Source of the DNA: Hesseltinella vesiculosa
Taxonomy: Eukaryota > Mucoromycota > Mucoromycetes > Mucorales > Cunninghamellaceae
Length of the DNA stretch: 64,000 bases
Direction: 5' to 3'
Assembly: GCA_002104935.1 (NCBI GenBank)
Contig: MCGT01000043.1
Span: forward strand, 124,001-188,000
Part shown: piece by piece, positions 38,118-52,834 of the stretch
How positions within the stretch are numbered: position 1 is the first letter of the stretch
Layout of the letters: every line of letters begins with the position of its first letter
Translations under genes and position numbers: made by a program
The notes under the pieces: generated by a model
What the model saw: the letters and a program-made list of their open reading frames with translations, nothing else
Databases searched by the model: none
What the model was told of the DNA's origin: nothing

Positions 38118-39362
38118 TTATTCTTGATCGATCCACCGTTCCTGTACATCGCTGACATCTTCCAAGAAGCCGGCTTGATTGGCAGCCAGCATGATGGATT
38201 CGTTCCCGGCCGTCAATCCTCCAAACACAAACCCCCCCGCCTTGTCAATGACCTGCTGTAGCTTTGTCATAGAGTCCTTGTCCTCCACACATAGAGTATA
38301 AAAGCCTACGAGCGAGAAGTCCTCGATCAATTCGCACAGTGCCTCGTTGAGCTTTTTGTACTTGGATCCAAAACTGTCTTCGTTCAGCGACTCCAGCAGA
38401 TACGACAGGTCCATCACGTCGGTGTAGTATTGCAGGTTGAATTCTATGGCACCCAACATCATAAAGAGAGTGGGAAGGTGAGATTGTGTTTTATGCTGCA
38501 CGCTCCCGGCTGGTTGCTCTTACGTAATTTGCCATAGGATTCCACCAAATCCACCTTGGACAGCACGTTGACATGAGGTAATTCGAGTTGAATCATGGTT
38601 TTTAGCGATAGCAGGAGTACTGAGATGTATTTTGTTGGGTCTGTGCAATAGTGAGCATCGACTAGGTGAACTGCCACGAGCTGAATAAAACGAGAGTGAG
38701 TGTCTGGGCGGTTACTTTTTGCTTTCTTACTCGAAAGTGTTGTTTTTGTAATGCTTGTATCAAGTCCTTGACACCATGATGATGCGTAAAGAGCTCCACT
38801 TGGCCAGGAAAGTCAAAGATAATGTAGTGGTCTGCACCATTGCCCAAAAAAAAAAATGAGAGAGAGAAATTGAGCCATCCTACTTTTCTCTTTTTCTTTT
38901 TCAGTGGCCTACCTTTGATTGCCTGGAGCTTTTCTATCAACCAATCGATATTTTCTAGCAAGTATTCCATGCAGTACATGATCCCACCATTGGGGCCGAG
39001 CTTGAGCTCATTCATGGTATCTTCCAAGGTTATAAGATCAGCAATGTTGACGCTGCAGGGATATGGCATGTGATCATTGGCAGGATCAAGATTGACGATG
39101 GCTACTTTTCTGAATAAAAGCGAAGGCAGAACATGTGAGCGCCGTTCTAGTCGATTCAACCGGTCGGATTCCCTGGTCATTACCTTCCAGAACCTTGTAA
39201 AAATTGGTAAGCGCCCCAGCAGTAGGTGGTTTTCCCGGAGCCTGGAGGCCCAACGACTACCTTCATTCACGTAAAATCAAAGTGTAAGCGGAAAAGTCAG
39301 TGATTTCATGTAAGGCCATGATAGCAATGGACATGCGGGAGTAGTACCTGACCAAACGACAT
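38118..39362 (-). CDS. GPN2: GPN-loop GTPase 2
   Basis: Small GTPase that with GPN1/GPN3 helps assemble RNA polymerases in the cytosol before nuclear import. The first exon is only 15 nt (39348-39362, MSFGQ) and is spliced over 39261-39347 to [20 protein letters not shown] (P-loop). Then [11 protein letters not shown], the GPN loop [20 protein letters not shown], the switch [13 protein letters not shown], and NVLSKVDL (the NKxD-like guanine motif, here SKVD). The C-terminus ends QERWIDQE. Several introns; one contains an A-run. About 300 residues, as in the family. Confidence 0.92.
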
Positions 39363-39949
39363 GGCTAATGGATTTGTCAGAAAAACAAAAAAAAAAAAGA
39401 AAAGAGAAGGAAGCTTGTCCACTTTAAATCCAGCTGCTTGCCTGAAATGGAAGGCTGCGAACAGCGAGCGACGTATGGCCCTTGATTGTCACGTACCGAC
39501 CTCCCATGATAAAAACCTAACTCTGGGTCAGTACCTTAGAGGGGTATACCAGTGAACTGGTACTTGCAAGACTATATAAATGGAAGAAATGAACCCTACT
39601 GTAAAGTAAAGTGCGACGTTAGGGCGTGCATGTGGGCGTGCAGTTGGGATTCTTTTGTTTTTTTTTTGGCTGGCGGCTTTTGCTGATCGACATAGTTTAT
39701 TCATTATCACAATCTCTTAAAAAACACCTACCCGTAAGCAATGTGTGCACCTTTTTCGTTCATGTTCAGGCGAGGAGGTGCCCACTGTTACAATTCCGGG
39801 TTTAATCAGCAATAAAAGGGTTCGACCACGAAAAAATAAGACCTCTGATGTCAACTTTCTTGGTTTTTGGTTTAATGAGGGAAAGAGTGATGGTAAAAAA
39901 GAAGAAGGTTTGTTGTCTTCTAGAGGAAAGGGTCACTAAAAAAAATGAT
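39363..39949. other. Intergenic region
   Basis: About 0.59 kb; no convincing coding sequence or repeat. Confidence 0.4.
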
Positions 39950-41400
39950 TTACTCAATGAGCTTGTTCTTGTTGTAAAATGAGCGGAGAGCTTCCGCTGT
40001 CCCAAACGATGAAAGTCTCTGTTTGTTATAATATCCTGGCGATGGAGTATACGCGTCGGATGGTCGGATTTTTGGGGTGAGAGCTACCATAAGAGTTGGC
40101 GGCCGTTCATTCATAAATGTCGCCAAAGCCTGTAATGGCGTGGGTGTAGTTGTCACGTCTGCAGATGATAATGTCGAATCGGTAACAAGATAGCACGATT
40201 TGGCCCAAAAGTCACAAGAGATAATGGATCGCAACCACTGTTAAGCTTCCGTAGCTTCGAACTTGGACATGAGATTGGAAGGAGATACTTTGTCGATGCA
40301 TAGAATCAACACCACGGGGTATACGTCATATACCTCACTTACAAGTCATATCTCATATTACACACAGCCGCTATGATGGCCAGTGCCAACGCAAGGAAGC
40401 AGTCCAGCCTTGGTATATGCTGGTGTCGACTTTATGCATAACTGCATCTTCGTTGACAAGTCAATGGCCTAACCTTCTACTCTGCATCACATAGAAACAG
40501 AGCACGCCATATACATTTCTAGTATTTTCACAATACTGAATCAGCCGTCGCGTAAATGCTTCGTCCACTGTTGATTGAATTTCCACCAAAATGGGTGGCA
40601 GCGAATGCTGCTGAATGCCAAGTTGCGCTACATGCAATACATCACTGCTCTTCCCACCGTTCCAATTCGCAATCTGCGGTACAGTAAGTCCCAGACACAA
40701 CGTTGGTAAGTTCATTGTGACCAAATCGATCATTGTTTTCGTTTTCATGATAGATTTGTTAAACTTGTCTTGCCCAGGCAAGTTGTAAAATGGTAACTTC
40801 TCTAGCAAATGATTGTCGCTGACTATGAGATGCAAGAAAGCAAAGTAATTAACAAAACAATCAGAATTCTGGCAACTTCGAATTGAATTACTATCAGTTT
40901 CCTGGCTACTTGAGTACAACATGGCAATGGCGGACTCCAACAAAAGGGGAGCTGTGGCAGAAGTTTTCAAAAGCTCCATGATGTGTGGCCGGGTTGGTGA
41001 AACTGCAAGAAAAAACAAACATGAATAGCTTAGTCTTTTTTTTATTGTCATACCTACTAATGAACAATTTGCTTTCCTCATCTGCAGAAGAGGCTGTTTG
41101 GTCTGGAAGAATAAGGAAACAAAAAAGCAAGTTAAACGACACGACATGCGTTGAATAGCATTACCAGATTCAGGTACATGGTCTGGAGAGGGAGGGCACC
41201 GTCGATACTTCCAAGGTCGTATCTCGGCTGTGTCCAAGCTAACGGCTACAGCGCAGTCGTCCTCACAATTATTGATGCACACAGGCACAAGATTGGCATC
41301 CTCGAGACGTTTTTTGGCAAATGCCTTGTTTTCTGGTGGTGGACTCAGCGAATATATGGCGCAACTTGCAACACCCTGAGAAAATATTACAGCCAAAAAA
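39950..41400 (-). pseudogene. Lineage-type hypothetical protein gene ('VEIQ-TVD' family), probably degenerate
   Basis: I recognise this only as a Mucorales-expanded family of unknown function. The minus strand encodes AFAKKRLEDANLVPVCINN near 41.3 kb, then LEKLPFYNLPGQDKFNKSI, NWNGGKSSDVLHVAQLGIQQ, HSLPPILVEIQSTVDEAFTR and RLIQYCENT (40.5-40.9 kb). After a ~170-base gap that may be an intron come DVYPVVLILCIDKVSPSNLM, SKFEATEA, an in-frame TAA, and CDFWAKSCYLVTDSTL (40.0-40.3 kb). The E-x-Q in a hydrophobic strand after a conserved D recalls PD-(D/E)XK nuclease folds, which is only an idea. The TAA and a frame conflict near 40.93 kb suggest decay. An inverted partial copy lies at 41945-42190. 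Confidence 0.55.
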
Positions 41401-42276
41401 AAAAAAAAAAAAAAAAAAGTGGAGAAGCATCCCGTCACGTCGTTGGCATTTATCATGAGAGTGCCCACTTTATCAAAAAAAAAAAAAGCCGGCGGAGAAA
41501 AGAAGGTCGACGCTTATGCCCAATGAGAGACGTGTTGATGACTGGGGGGGGGGTTGCATTCAACAGTACCGTCTGTACCTGTGAAAAAGAGACATTTTGA
41601 ATAAAGGAGACAGAAGAAGATTGTCTTTCATTCTAATAAAGAGGGAGGCGGCTGTACCAAACGTACCAAACGTAGCGGATCAAACGTGTCGTATCTTAGA
41701 GCCTGGCATCACAAAAAAAAAAAAAAAAGGACAAAATCAACCCCTGGGAGAACACGCCAAACATGCTCTACAACATACCAAATAATAAACTTTTCAATGC
41801 ATGATAGATCTTCACAACTCAATTCTCACGTATTTTTCCACCTGTCCCTTTTATGCTTCTCTACAACATTCATATTCATTGGCCAGCACTTCTTTCAACA
41901 CAAACGGCGCTTTTTATTCTTTTATCTCGTGATTTCCGCCATCGTTGATGAGCCAAGTCACACAGTCTCTCTGCAGATGAGGAAAGCAATTTGTTCATTA
42001 GTAGGTATGACAATAAAAAAAAGACTAAGCTATTCATGTTTGGCTTTTCTTGCAGTTCCACCATCCTGGTCACACATCATTGAGCTTTTGAAACTTCTGT
42101 CACAGTTCCCCTTTTGTTGGAGTCCACCGTTGCCATGTTGTAATCTTTGTCTTCGCACACTGACATGGTTTTTGGAGACTGTCACAACACAGTAATCATA
42201 CAAATGAAAGCCATTTTTTTTTATTTCATGCAATATGCGCTGATGGGTGGGGATCAAAAAAATAAGAGGCGATAAA
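41401..42276. other. Intergenic region with an inverted gene fragment
   Basis: Contains A-runs (41396-41418, 41476, 41713) and the plus-strand partial copy of the neighbouring lineage-type gene at 41945-42190; otherwise no gene. Confidence 0.5.
41945..42190 (+). repeat. Inverted partial copy of the neighbouring lineage-type gene
   Basis: Plus-strand bases encoding LQMRKAICSLVGMTIKKRLS and then SCLAFLAVPPSWSHIIELLK closely match the minus-strand 40.92-41.10 kb segment (LQMRKANCSLVGMTIKKRLS ... PTRPHIMELLK), including the intron between. The two stretches are therefore inverted repeats about 0.9 kb apart. Confidence 0.8.
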
Positions 42277-43650
42277 TTAGGAGGCGGATCCTTTAGCAGT
42301 AGGGTCCTGGCTGGCATATTCGACACGGTCAGCCTTGGTTTTGAGGGAGGGGGGCGCAGGAATGGTCATCTTGGTGGCGTCGGTAGGCGCCTGTGGTTGT
42401 TCTGGTCGTGGTCCCTTGGGCTTGGGTTTGCCCCACACCACCTTGAGTTGCTTCTCCTTGACGGTCAGGCCAATTTCAGAAATCTTCTCGGCTGCCAGTT
42501 CAGCAGAGGCTCGGCTGCCATAGTTGATAAAGGCACACTTGGACTTTTGAATCAAAATGATCGATGTGACTTCGCCAAACGCGTAAAAAAAGCCACTATG
42601 AAAGGGAAGGAGTGAGTCAAGCAGCTTGTGGATCGTCCTGCACAGCTTACTTGAGATCTTCCTTGGTAATTGCATCAATCAACCCTGTCACAAAGAGTGT
42701 TGTCTTTTAAAAAAAAGAGGAGATGATTAAATTGATAAACACCCGGGAAACCTGGCCTTTCCATTTCCCATTCACTCTGCCGACGTACCACTGACTTGTC
42801 TTCTGGAGGGGTGAGTCCTGGGCGGAAATCTTTGACCTTATTAAGCATTTTCTTGGCGACAGGATCGTTGATGCCACGATACCGATCACGGATATTTTGT
42901 TTGGCGAGATCTTTGTCCGTGCTAGGTATTTCGTGACGGTAGGGACATGAAGCGCCTCGTTTACATTCGCCACGGACAAAGAAGGAGCAGATGTGTGCCC
43001 GGTTGCGTTGGTAGTTGGGTTCTCGTCGTGACAGTTGCTGCAGGATATCTTGGTTGCCCACGTGGTCGTAGGCCGAGTTGCCTGTGTTTGGGTCGATCAA
43101 CCCACTCTCTACCTACACACGAACAACAAGAGAGTGAGAAAAAGGCAAAGGGGAATGAGTAGATTTTACCTGGTGGGCCATATTCTGGGCATGGAATTGA
43201 CGATTGATATCTGTGGTGGGGGCATCGGGTTTGATGCCGAGAGCCTGGTCACGGACCTGGACAGGAAGGCCTAGAAAAGATCAAAAGATCAAGAGTGAGC
43301 TTAGCTGCATCTTCCACCGTGCGGCTTTACCATATTGTAAATCGAGAATGCAGGTTTGGCAGACGTTCTTAATCTTGGCACAGTTTTGGCAGATTTCGGT
43401 TTTTTTGAATCGCATGGCGGATCCAGGTTGCCATCGAAAGACGGTGAATGGGCGCTGGCATGTTTTGCATTCTTTACCATAGGGAACTTTGCTCATTCGA
43501 ACATAAGGATTGTCGCCCAGGCAAGTCTCGCAGACAATAGGGAATTCCTGAATGGTAATGTAGGTTAATGGAGGTCTATGCCCTGGCTTCTTGGGTGGCT
43601 TACAGCATCTTCCCACCCTTGTTTGTTGATATCTGCTTTTGTTAAACTCA
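42277..43650 (-). CDS. RBM22: Pre-mRNA splicing factor RBM22 / Slt11 (Ecm2)
   Basis: Spliceosomal protein that contacts U6 snRNA in the active spliceosome. The real start is ATG 43650: exon 43604-43650 encodes [16 protein letters not shown] and is spliced over 43548-43603 to [20 protein letters not shown]; starts further upstream would not be at an ATG. Cys-rich zinc-binding N-terminus (CETC, CKTC, CQNC, CQTC), the torus/CCCH finger [20 protein letters not shown], and an RRM ([37 protein letters not shown]). The Pro/Lys-rich tail ends TAKGSAS. Divergent from MCM4 with 230 bp between start codons. Confidence 0.93.
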
Positions 43651-43880
43651 TTAGCTAGATAGGCAACCGATGACAAAAATCAAAAGAGGAATGACGAAAA
43701 AGAAAAAAAAAAAGGTTGTTGCAAAAGCTGGAGAGAAACGGTCACTGCCGATGGATGGTGATTGGCTGGATTCTATCCCGCATCTGAACGCGCAAAAGAA
43801 GAAAACAAATTTTTCGTGTGCCGATGTTTTTTTTTTCTCCCTTTCCTTGTCCTGTTTTTTTTTGGAAGCGTTTGTGATCT
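43651..43880. promoter_or_regulatory. Bidirectional promoter RBM22 / MCM4
   Basis: 230 bp between divergent start codons. An inverted CCAAT box (ATTGG at 43761) and ACGCGC followed by AAAA at 43788 are present; the latter is close to the MCB/MBF-type element that drives S-phase genes such as MCM4. Function inferred only. Confidence 0.4.
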
Positions 43881-47166
<3,286 letters not shown>

Positions 47167-48009
47167 AAATACGTCTGTCTTCATTCTACACATGCCACTC
47201 CATACCCTTTCTGCACAAATCAACATTCATTTTTCTCTGTCTCTCTGTCCCTATCAGTTGCCTCTCCCCCTCTCTTTTTTTATTGTTCTATTATTGCTAT
47301 TATTTTATTTTGTACGGATAATAAAAAAATGCCACCTTTTTCATGGATCAACATGCTATCGATGGAACGGAGGAGCTTGAAAATTAAGCTCTGACATGTG
47401 CAAGTGTTGCACGGAGATCCAACGGTTGGATCCCTCGGGATGGCCCATTATCATTGCCAAAAACCGTAATTAAAATGATAAGCGATGGGCTGATCATGTG
47501 AGGTTTTTTTTTATGTTCCATCCATTGACCCTTTCATGTTCCTCCAGCCTTTTTTTTTTTTTTTTTTACTTACTTTCCTCCTTTGCCCCAGCCTGATTTT
47601 CATATGCCATGTTTCCAATCAACAGTTCACGACCTTTCGAAATTAAACTATATTTCGATATGTTGTTTGATGATGTTGCCTATGAAAAATGGCCAGGTGC
47701 AAAATCCATGCAAAAAAGAATGAGACGAGCCAATGACTATCAGCGAATTTGCCCGAAAATGGTTGGATGATAAGCTTGGCGTGCCAATGAAAGATGTTCA
47801 AAGTTTGTGTAATCAACAAAGGCTCTTTCTCCCCTCAAGACGCAAGAGAGATCGCTGATCACTCTCTGTCCCGTTGGAATAGACAATTTCGGAACGACAA
47901 AAATAACCAACATAAAAAAAAAATGAGGCATCCGTTTTCCTTTTTCACCGCTCTTGAGCTTTCTTTTTTCTTTTTCTTATTTCCCTTTCAAACTTATAAA
48001 CCCTCCAGC
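47167..48009. promoter_or_regulatory. Upstream region of the GATA factor gene with GATA sites
   Basis: Two TGATAAG motifs (47476-47482 and 47768-47774), which match the HGATAR binding site of AreA/NIT2-type GATA factors, lie upstream of the GATA factor's own start. A CAACGGTTG dyad is near 47421. The rest is 3' UTR of MCM4 and A/T-rich sequence. Confidence 0.5.
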
Positions 48010-49925
48010 ATGCCTTCCAAGGCTGAAATTGCAGATAAACTACTCTCCACTACCCTCTTCCCTGACAAGAGCAAAACCGACGAAATCACTGTCACCGATG
48101 ATCCTCTGTCGACCCAGGTTTGGCGTATGTACACCAAAGCCAAAGACGCCCTACCCAACGGATCCCGCTTGGAAAACCTCACATGGCGTATGATGGCCAT
48201 GACCTTGAAGAACAAGGACGACGACGACTCCCCAGCCTCTCCAGCTGTCGACCAAGACCTTCAGCCTGATCCTCCCCTTGCTGACGACACCACGTCTCTC
48301 CTGTCGTCCTCTGCCCCTCCTTACATGATGGACTTTCTCTCTGATCGTATGGAACAAGAGCGAAAAAATGTCCTCGTCTCAGGCAGTTCCCGTGCTGACA
48401 ACTTGCGTGATCCAAGGCTGACTGTAAGTTATAAACGTGATTTCCTGAGAGTTACTAATCACTTTTACTTTATCATCAGCCTATCAAACGCCGGGCTGAA
48501 TCACCCGTCAGGATTTACAGACCCAGCACCAACAGCATCACTATTCCTCAACAGCATGATGAAATTCACCGCTTGGGCAGAGACGACGTCGACGAGTATG
48601 CCCAGTCACCCTGCGCCTCACCACTGATGTCTCCCCAACCTCCTTTCGTCAGCCAATCGGTGCCCCGCGCTTATCCTACCTACCCATTGCTCCAGCACCA
48701 ACCTTACCACCCTTCCGTCTCCTCCGATCAAGCCACAAGCTCCTCCTACTTTAACCAAAACACACCTACCAGCACCTCACCTCCCTCCGTTCATCCTGGC
48801 GGCCTCTCCTTTGAACAGCTCTTGATCATGTATGCCAATAACCCAGCCTCCACCTCGCTTTCCCCAACCACCCCAGCTCCCTCCGCCACCTTTGCCTATT
48901 CTTCGATGCCATCGCCCATCACTGCCACCAACCAGCGGTCTCCTTACTCGACCTACTCTCTCTCTGGCACTTATCCTGCACCCACACCCTATCCGTCCGA
49001 GCTCGCACCTGGGAGCGATGCCTCTCCCACACCCACAGCTTCTTTGGCTATCAAGCCCACGTCTACCTCTTCCACGTCCAGTAAGACCCAGTGCTCCAAC
49101 TGCCAAACCTCCACCACCCCTCTTTGGCGTCGAGACTCTCACGGTCAGCCTCTCTGTAACGCCTGTGGGCTCTTTTTGAAATTGCACGGCGTCGTCCGAC
49201 CCCTGAGCATGAAAACAGACGTGATCAAAAAGCGAAACCGAGCAAACACGGCTGGGAAAAAAGCAAAACAAGCCGCCTCTTCCAGCATACCCACCTCACT
49301 CCCAATATCAACCAGCAAACCCCAAGACGACTGCTTCACAGCTACCACCACCTCACATCATCAACGCCATCATAGCATCAGCACCGCCAGCTCCTTACAC
49401 ATCATTCAATCCGATCCAGCTCTCACTAGCAAACGCCAGCGTCGCTCCACCATGATCATGCCTATCGTCCCAACGCCTGCACCTTCCTCCTCCTCGTCTG
49501 CTTTTCCTCTCTACTCTTCCTCTCTGCCTGATGCCTCCTACGCTCTGTCCACATCGCCTGCCTCACACTCGCCCACCGATGTGTTTCCATCGACCTCTCA
49601 CCCTGTGTCCTCGCCTTTGACCAGCCCTTGGCCTGCCTCCTTTACAGCCCCGCCTCTATCGACCTCGGCCACACACAGCATGGCTTCATCTACCGCCTCC
49701 ACCCCGCCAGCCACCCTTTCCTCGGGCCATCCAACGAATGATGTGTATAGTGCGCTCGAGTCTATCGGGGTCCAGCTGAGCCAACTACCGCCCGAGCTTT
49801 TGCCGCTGATTGTGTCTGCCGCCAACTACCATGCTGCCAACAAACTACCGTCCGGTTCCCTGCCGCCCAGCACCGATCCCGACGTCATCTCCCTTTTGAA
49901 CCATCTCTTCCCCTCTGCTGTCTAG
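48010..49925 (+). CDS. GATA zinc-finger transcription factor, NIT2/AreA/Gaf1-like
   Basis: Probable regulator of nitrogen metabolism. The start at 48010 gives [20 protein letters not shown]; the N-terminal motif [20 protein letters not shown] followed by [11 protein letters not shown] is the DUF1752 signature of AreA/NIT2/Gln3/Gaf1 proteins. One intron lies at 48424-48480. A long Ser/Pro/Thr region precedes a single type IV finger ([20 protein letters not shown], then LCNACG; C-x2-C-x17-C-x2-C), followed by the basic tail [10 protein letters not shown]. The low-complexity C-terminus ends [10 protein letters not shown]. Bases from 49242 to the stop and beyond are duplicated at 54909. Confidence 0.9.
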
Positions 49926-50901
49926 CCCATCTCTCTCTGTACATGCTGTTCTCCTAAACTTACTTTTTTTCTATGCTTAAATGATTCCCTGCCCCTCGGA
50001 GCTCTTTTTTTATTTTACTAAAAAAAAAAATCGGTTACCTATTGCCCTTTGAATTTCATTGGACGACCTGGATGAGAGCAGAGTGGCATTGCCTCCCATT
50101 GGAATTGAGAGTGTGGCCTTTGCCATCAGCTTGATCCATGCTTGTCAACGGCTTTCGATTCATAACCGAGTATCTGGGGGGGGGGGGTTCCAAAGACAGT
50201 GGGGCCAGCAGAAAGAGGGCACAAGACTTCAAACAATTCAAGGGGCCAGCTGAAGAAAAATCCCTGCACACCACATTCTCCTTCACACCCTCTTGAAGTT
50301 CCCTGTCTTTCATTTTTCACCTAGGATTTGGGGAGGCAGTGGGAATATTAAAAAAAAAAAGACAATGGTTGCCAAAGAGAGTAAGCCGGAAGTAGCAGGA
50401 GTCCCCGATAATCTCGCTTGACCAAGTCACGAGCAACACCCTGGAAATCACAGAGTTGGTGGATCAGGGCTCCCTGTCCGTTGCATTGAAGTACAGTATC
50501 CATAGACTTGCCAAAAATGGCAAGGCTGAAGCTCGGCGGAGCTGGCATCATCGTTCCAGAAACATGGCAAATGATCGGTCACTCAGCACTGAAGAACCTC
50601 CAGCTTGCTGCATTTTTTTTTCTTATTGCGTTGGTCATTGGCAGGCAGGACGAATCTTTAGTGAATCAAAGGAGCAGTGGGAATGAACGGGTGGGGAATG
50701 TCAGGGAAAGGTTATGATGTGCAAAAAAAAAAAAAAAAAAAAGAGCCAATGCATTTGCCAAGAATATTAGGGAATATTGAATAGGTGTGAATGTCATGGC
50801 AAGCGTGGAAATGAGTGAGAGGGGTATGTCAGGGCGGGGTTACAATATGCATAAAAGTAGGGAAAAAGATCAATTCAATTGTCAAGAGCGTTAAAGGCTT
50901 G
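49926..50901. other. Intergenic region between GATA factor and gene X
   Basis: About 1 kb, part of the duplicated segment. It has a G-run (50177-50186), A-runs (50350, 50721-50740) and no supported gene. Confidence 0.45.
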
Positions 50902-52645
50902 TTAAATGGCATGCAAAACAGACTTGTTCGCGTGGCAGATGGAGGAGGACAAGGCGGCAGCAAGAGGTTGCAAAAGGCGGTTGAGATCCATATTTCCCAA
51001 GATTGGTATGGCGTCTTCAACGGCCATCAGATCTTAAAATAAATAATGAGTATGGTGAATTGACAGACTTTGTTTTCTTTACCAAGAATAGGCTGGATTT
51101 TGTCTTTTGCGGAGGAGTCTTCCCATGCCTTTTGAACAGTGGATTTCTTGAGCTGGGCATCTTTCCCGTGCATGAGGACACAGTGTGCAATGTGGCTGAA
51201 GATGTACGCCACTGGATTCTTCCCTTTGTCATAGTCAGCTAAGGTGAACACAGTGTATGGGTTGCATTGGTGCGAAGATGTGATGGGACCAAAAGCACGT
51301 ACCAAAAATTAGGTGGTAGGATTGGCGAAATGGGTGCGGACCTGTCGTAGCTGGTTGGCATAGTCGTGGGGGTATATGCTAGCAGATTTCTTGTTCATGA
51401 TGTCCAGCGCCAAGGTTACACACTCCTTGTCCAAGAAGATCCTCGTTCCTCTCGATTCGTCCGCCGTTCCTAGGGTAATGTCCGATGTTGGGCCAACAGA
51501 GGGTGGCACAGTGCAATCGACGCGGATGGAGGATGTGATCAGAGCGTTCAACGTGAGCGTGCCAATCACCAGCTTTGGCCCTTCATTATGGATGGTTGTC
51601 GGCCAAACATTCTTGTAACGTGCAAACGATGGAGGCAAGGAGGTGATGGTGATGGCGTGCTTCAGGTTACCAAACGGTTCACGGTGGATATCAACATGCT
51701 TTTTACGTCCATACACTTCCACCGTGTTCACCATGATTGCCTTCTTCGAAGGGAGTCGCAGGATGCAACCAGCCAGCAGCTGGGCTGCAACATGCTTCAT
51801 GTGAGGGTGCAGGCTCCAGTCATAGTTCAACGGTTCGCAATGATCATTGGTAAGCTCGATAAAGGATCTTGTATTCAGCAGGCGCCGGTAGGGTGATGTA
51901 GACAATACGCTACAGAGGAACGTGGGAGGAGGAGGAGAGCAGTTGGAGCAGGCCATGTTCACATCTTGATCAATATCAAAAAATGCTCGCTTCGTCGGTA
52001 ATATTGGGCTGATTGTTGGCGACCGGGAGATGAGGTCCTCGATGACAGTCGTATGGGCAAGGGCATTGTGTTCGTTCCCATCGGCGTCTAGCAGGGCAAA
52101 GGGCATCAGATCCATAGCTTCGACTAGGGCCAGTGTTTTGGTTTTTTCTTTATCAGTTTTGGCCATAACATTACACGCGTGCAAAATAGCATCTTTGCAG
52201 TCGTGTTGAAGAGGCTGTTTGAGCACTGACAAAAGTTCCGGTTGCTGAAGTAAAGATGATGGGGCATACACTGTTGAGGTGATTGGCACAAGATTGTCCA
52301 AAAGGATTTCTTCGTCCGAACTTGAATCTTCTTCATCGAATGCCTCCTGGCTGGTTGACGGATCATATGTTCGTTCTATCGATGGATAACGAGTTTGAAT
52401 CTGAGGTCAAGTGATTTCATTTTACCTTTTTTATGGTTTTCCAAATGCATAGACAATTCTTCCAAGTCATCAAAAGCGGCCAAACAGCAACAGCAGCGAA
52501 ACTCGCCACTTGATTTGTCGTGTTTTTTGTGAGGGCGGCCTTGAATAGATGATTTGAGAAGAACATCGTGTTTCTTCAGATGCTGTCTCATTCCCTTTCG
52601 ACTATCTGAATCAAATTCACAAATATGGCAACGAAACATCAACAT
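50902..52645 (-). CDS. Gene X: novel two-C2H2-finger protein, possibly interrupted
   Basis: I do not recognise this family. The start at 52645 (MLMFRCHICEF) leads into two C2H2 fingers, FRCHICEFDSDSRKGMRQHL-KKH and CCCCLAAFDDLEELSMHLEN-H. An intron follows, then EEDSSSDEEILLDNLVP and a ~330-residue region with CSNCSPPPPTFLCSV, LPSKKAIMVNTVEVYGRKKH and SLPPSFARYKNVWPTTIHNE. At 51309 the frame meets TAA, yet it continues unchanged as FLVRAFGPITSSHQCNPYTV to KDKIQPIL, and a further intron joins DLMAVEDAIPILGNMDL. A second TAA at 50902 falls eight codons before where the degenerate sister copy ends. Either the protein stops at 51309 or both TAAs are mutations. Finger content suggests nucleic-acid binding. 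Confidence 0.6.
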
Positions 52646-52834
52646 TGGATAGAGAGAAAACGTGTGAAAAAAAAAAAGTTGAGAAGGAAAGAAGGAACGA
52701 ACTTTGTCCGCTTCAGCTCTTTATTTTTTACTCTTGGTCATAGAAAAAAAAAAAAAGTGGTTGCACACAATCAAAACGAAGAAGCAGGTGAGATGGACAA
52801 AGAGATGAAATGTGGGGAGAGAGAGAGCTAGGGC
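52646..52834. other. Spacer between gene X and the eIF3d fragment
   Basis: Short A-rich spacer, duplicated in degenerate form near 59.7-59.86 kb. Confidence 0.4.

Noticed and set aside
43281..43676. A longer N-terminus for RBM22 starting upstream of 43650
   Set aside because: The codon there is not ATG in a fungal gene, and the frame runs through the first intron; the ATG at 43650 gives the family N-terminus after splicing.
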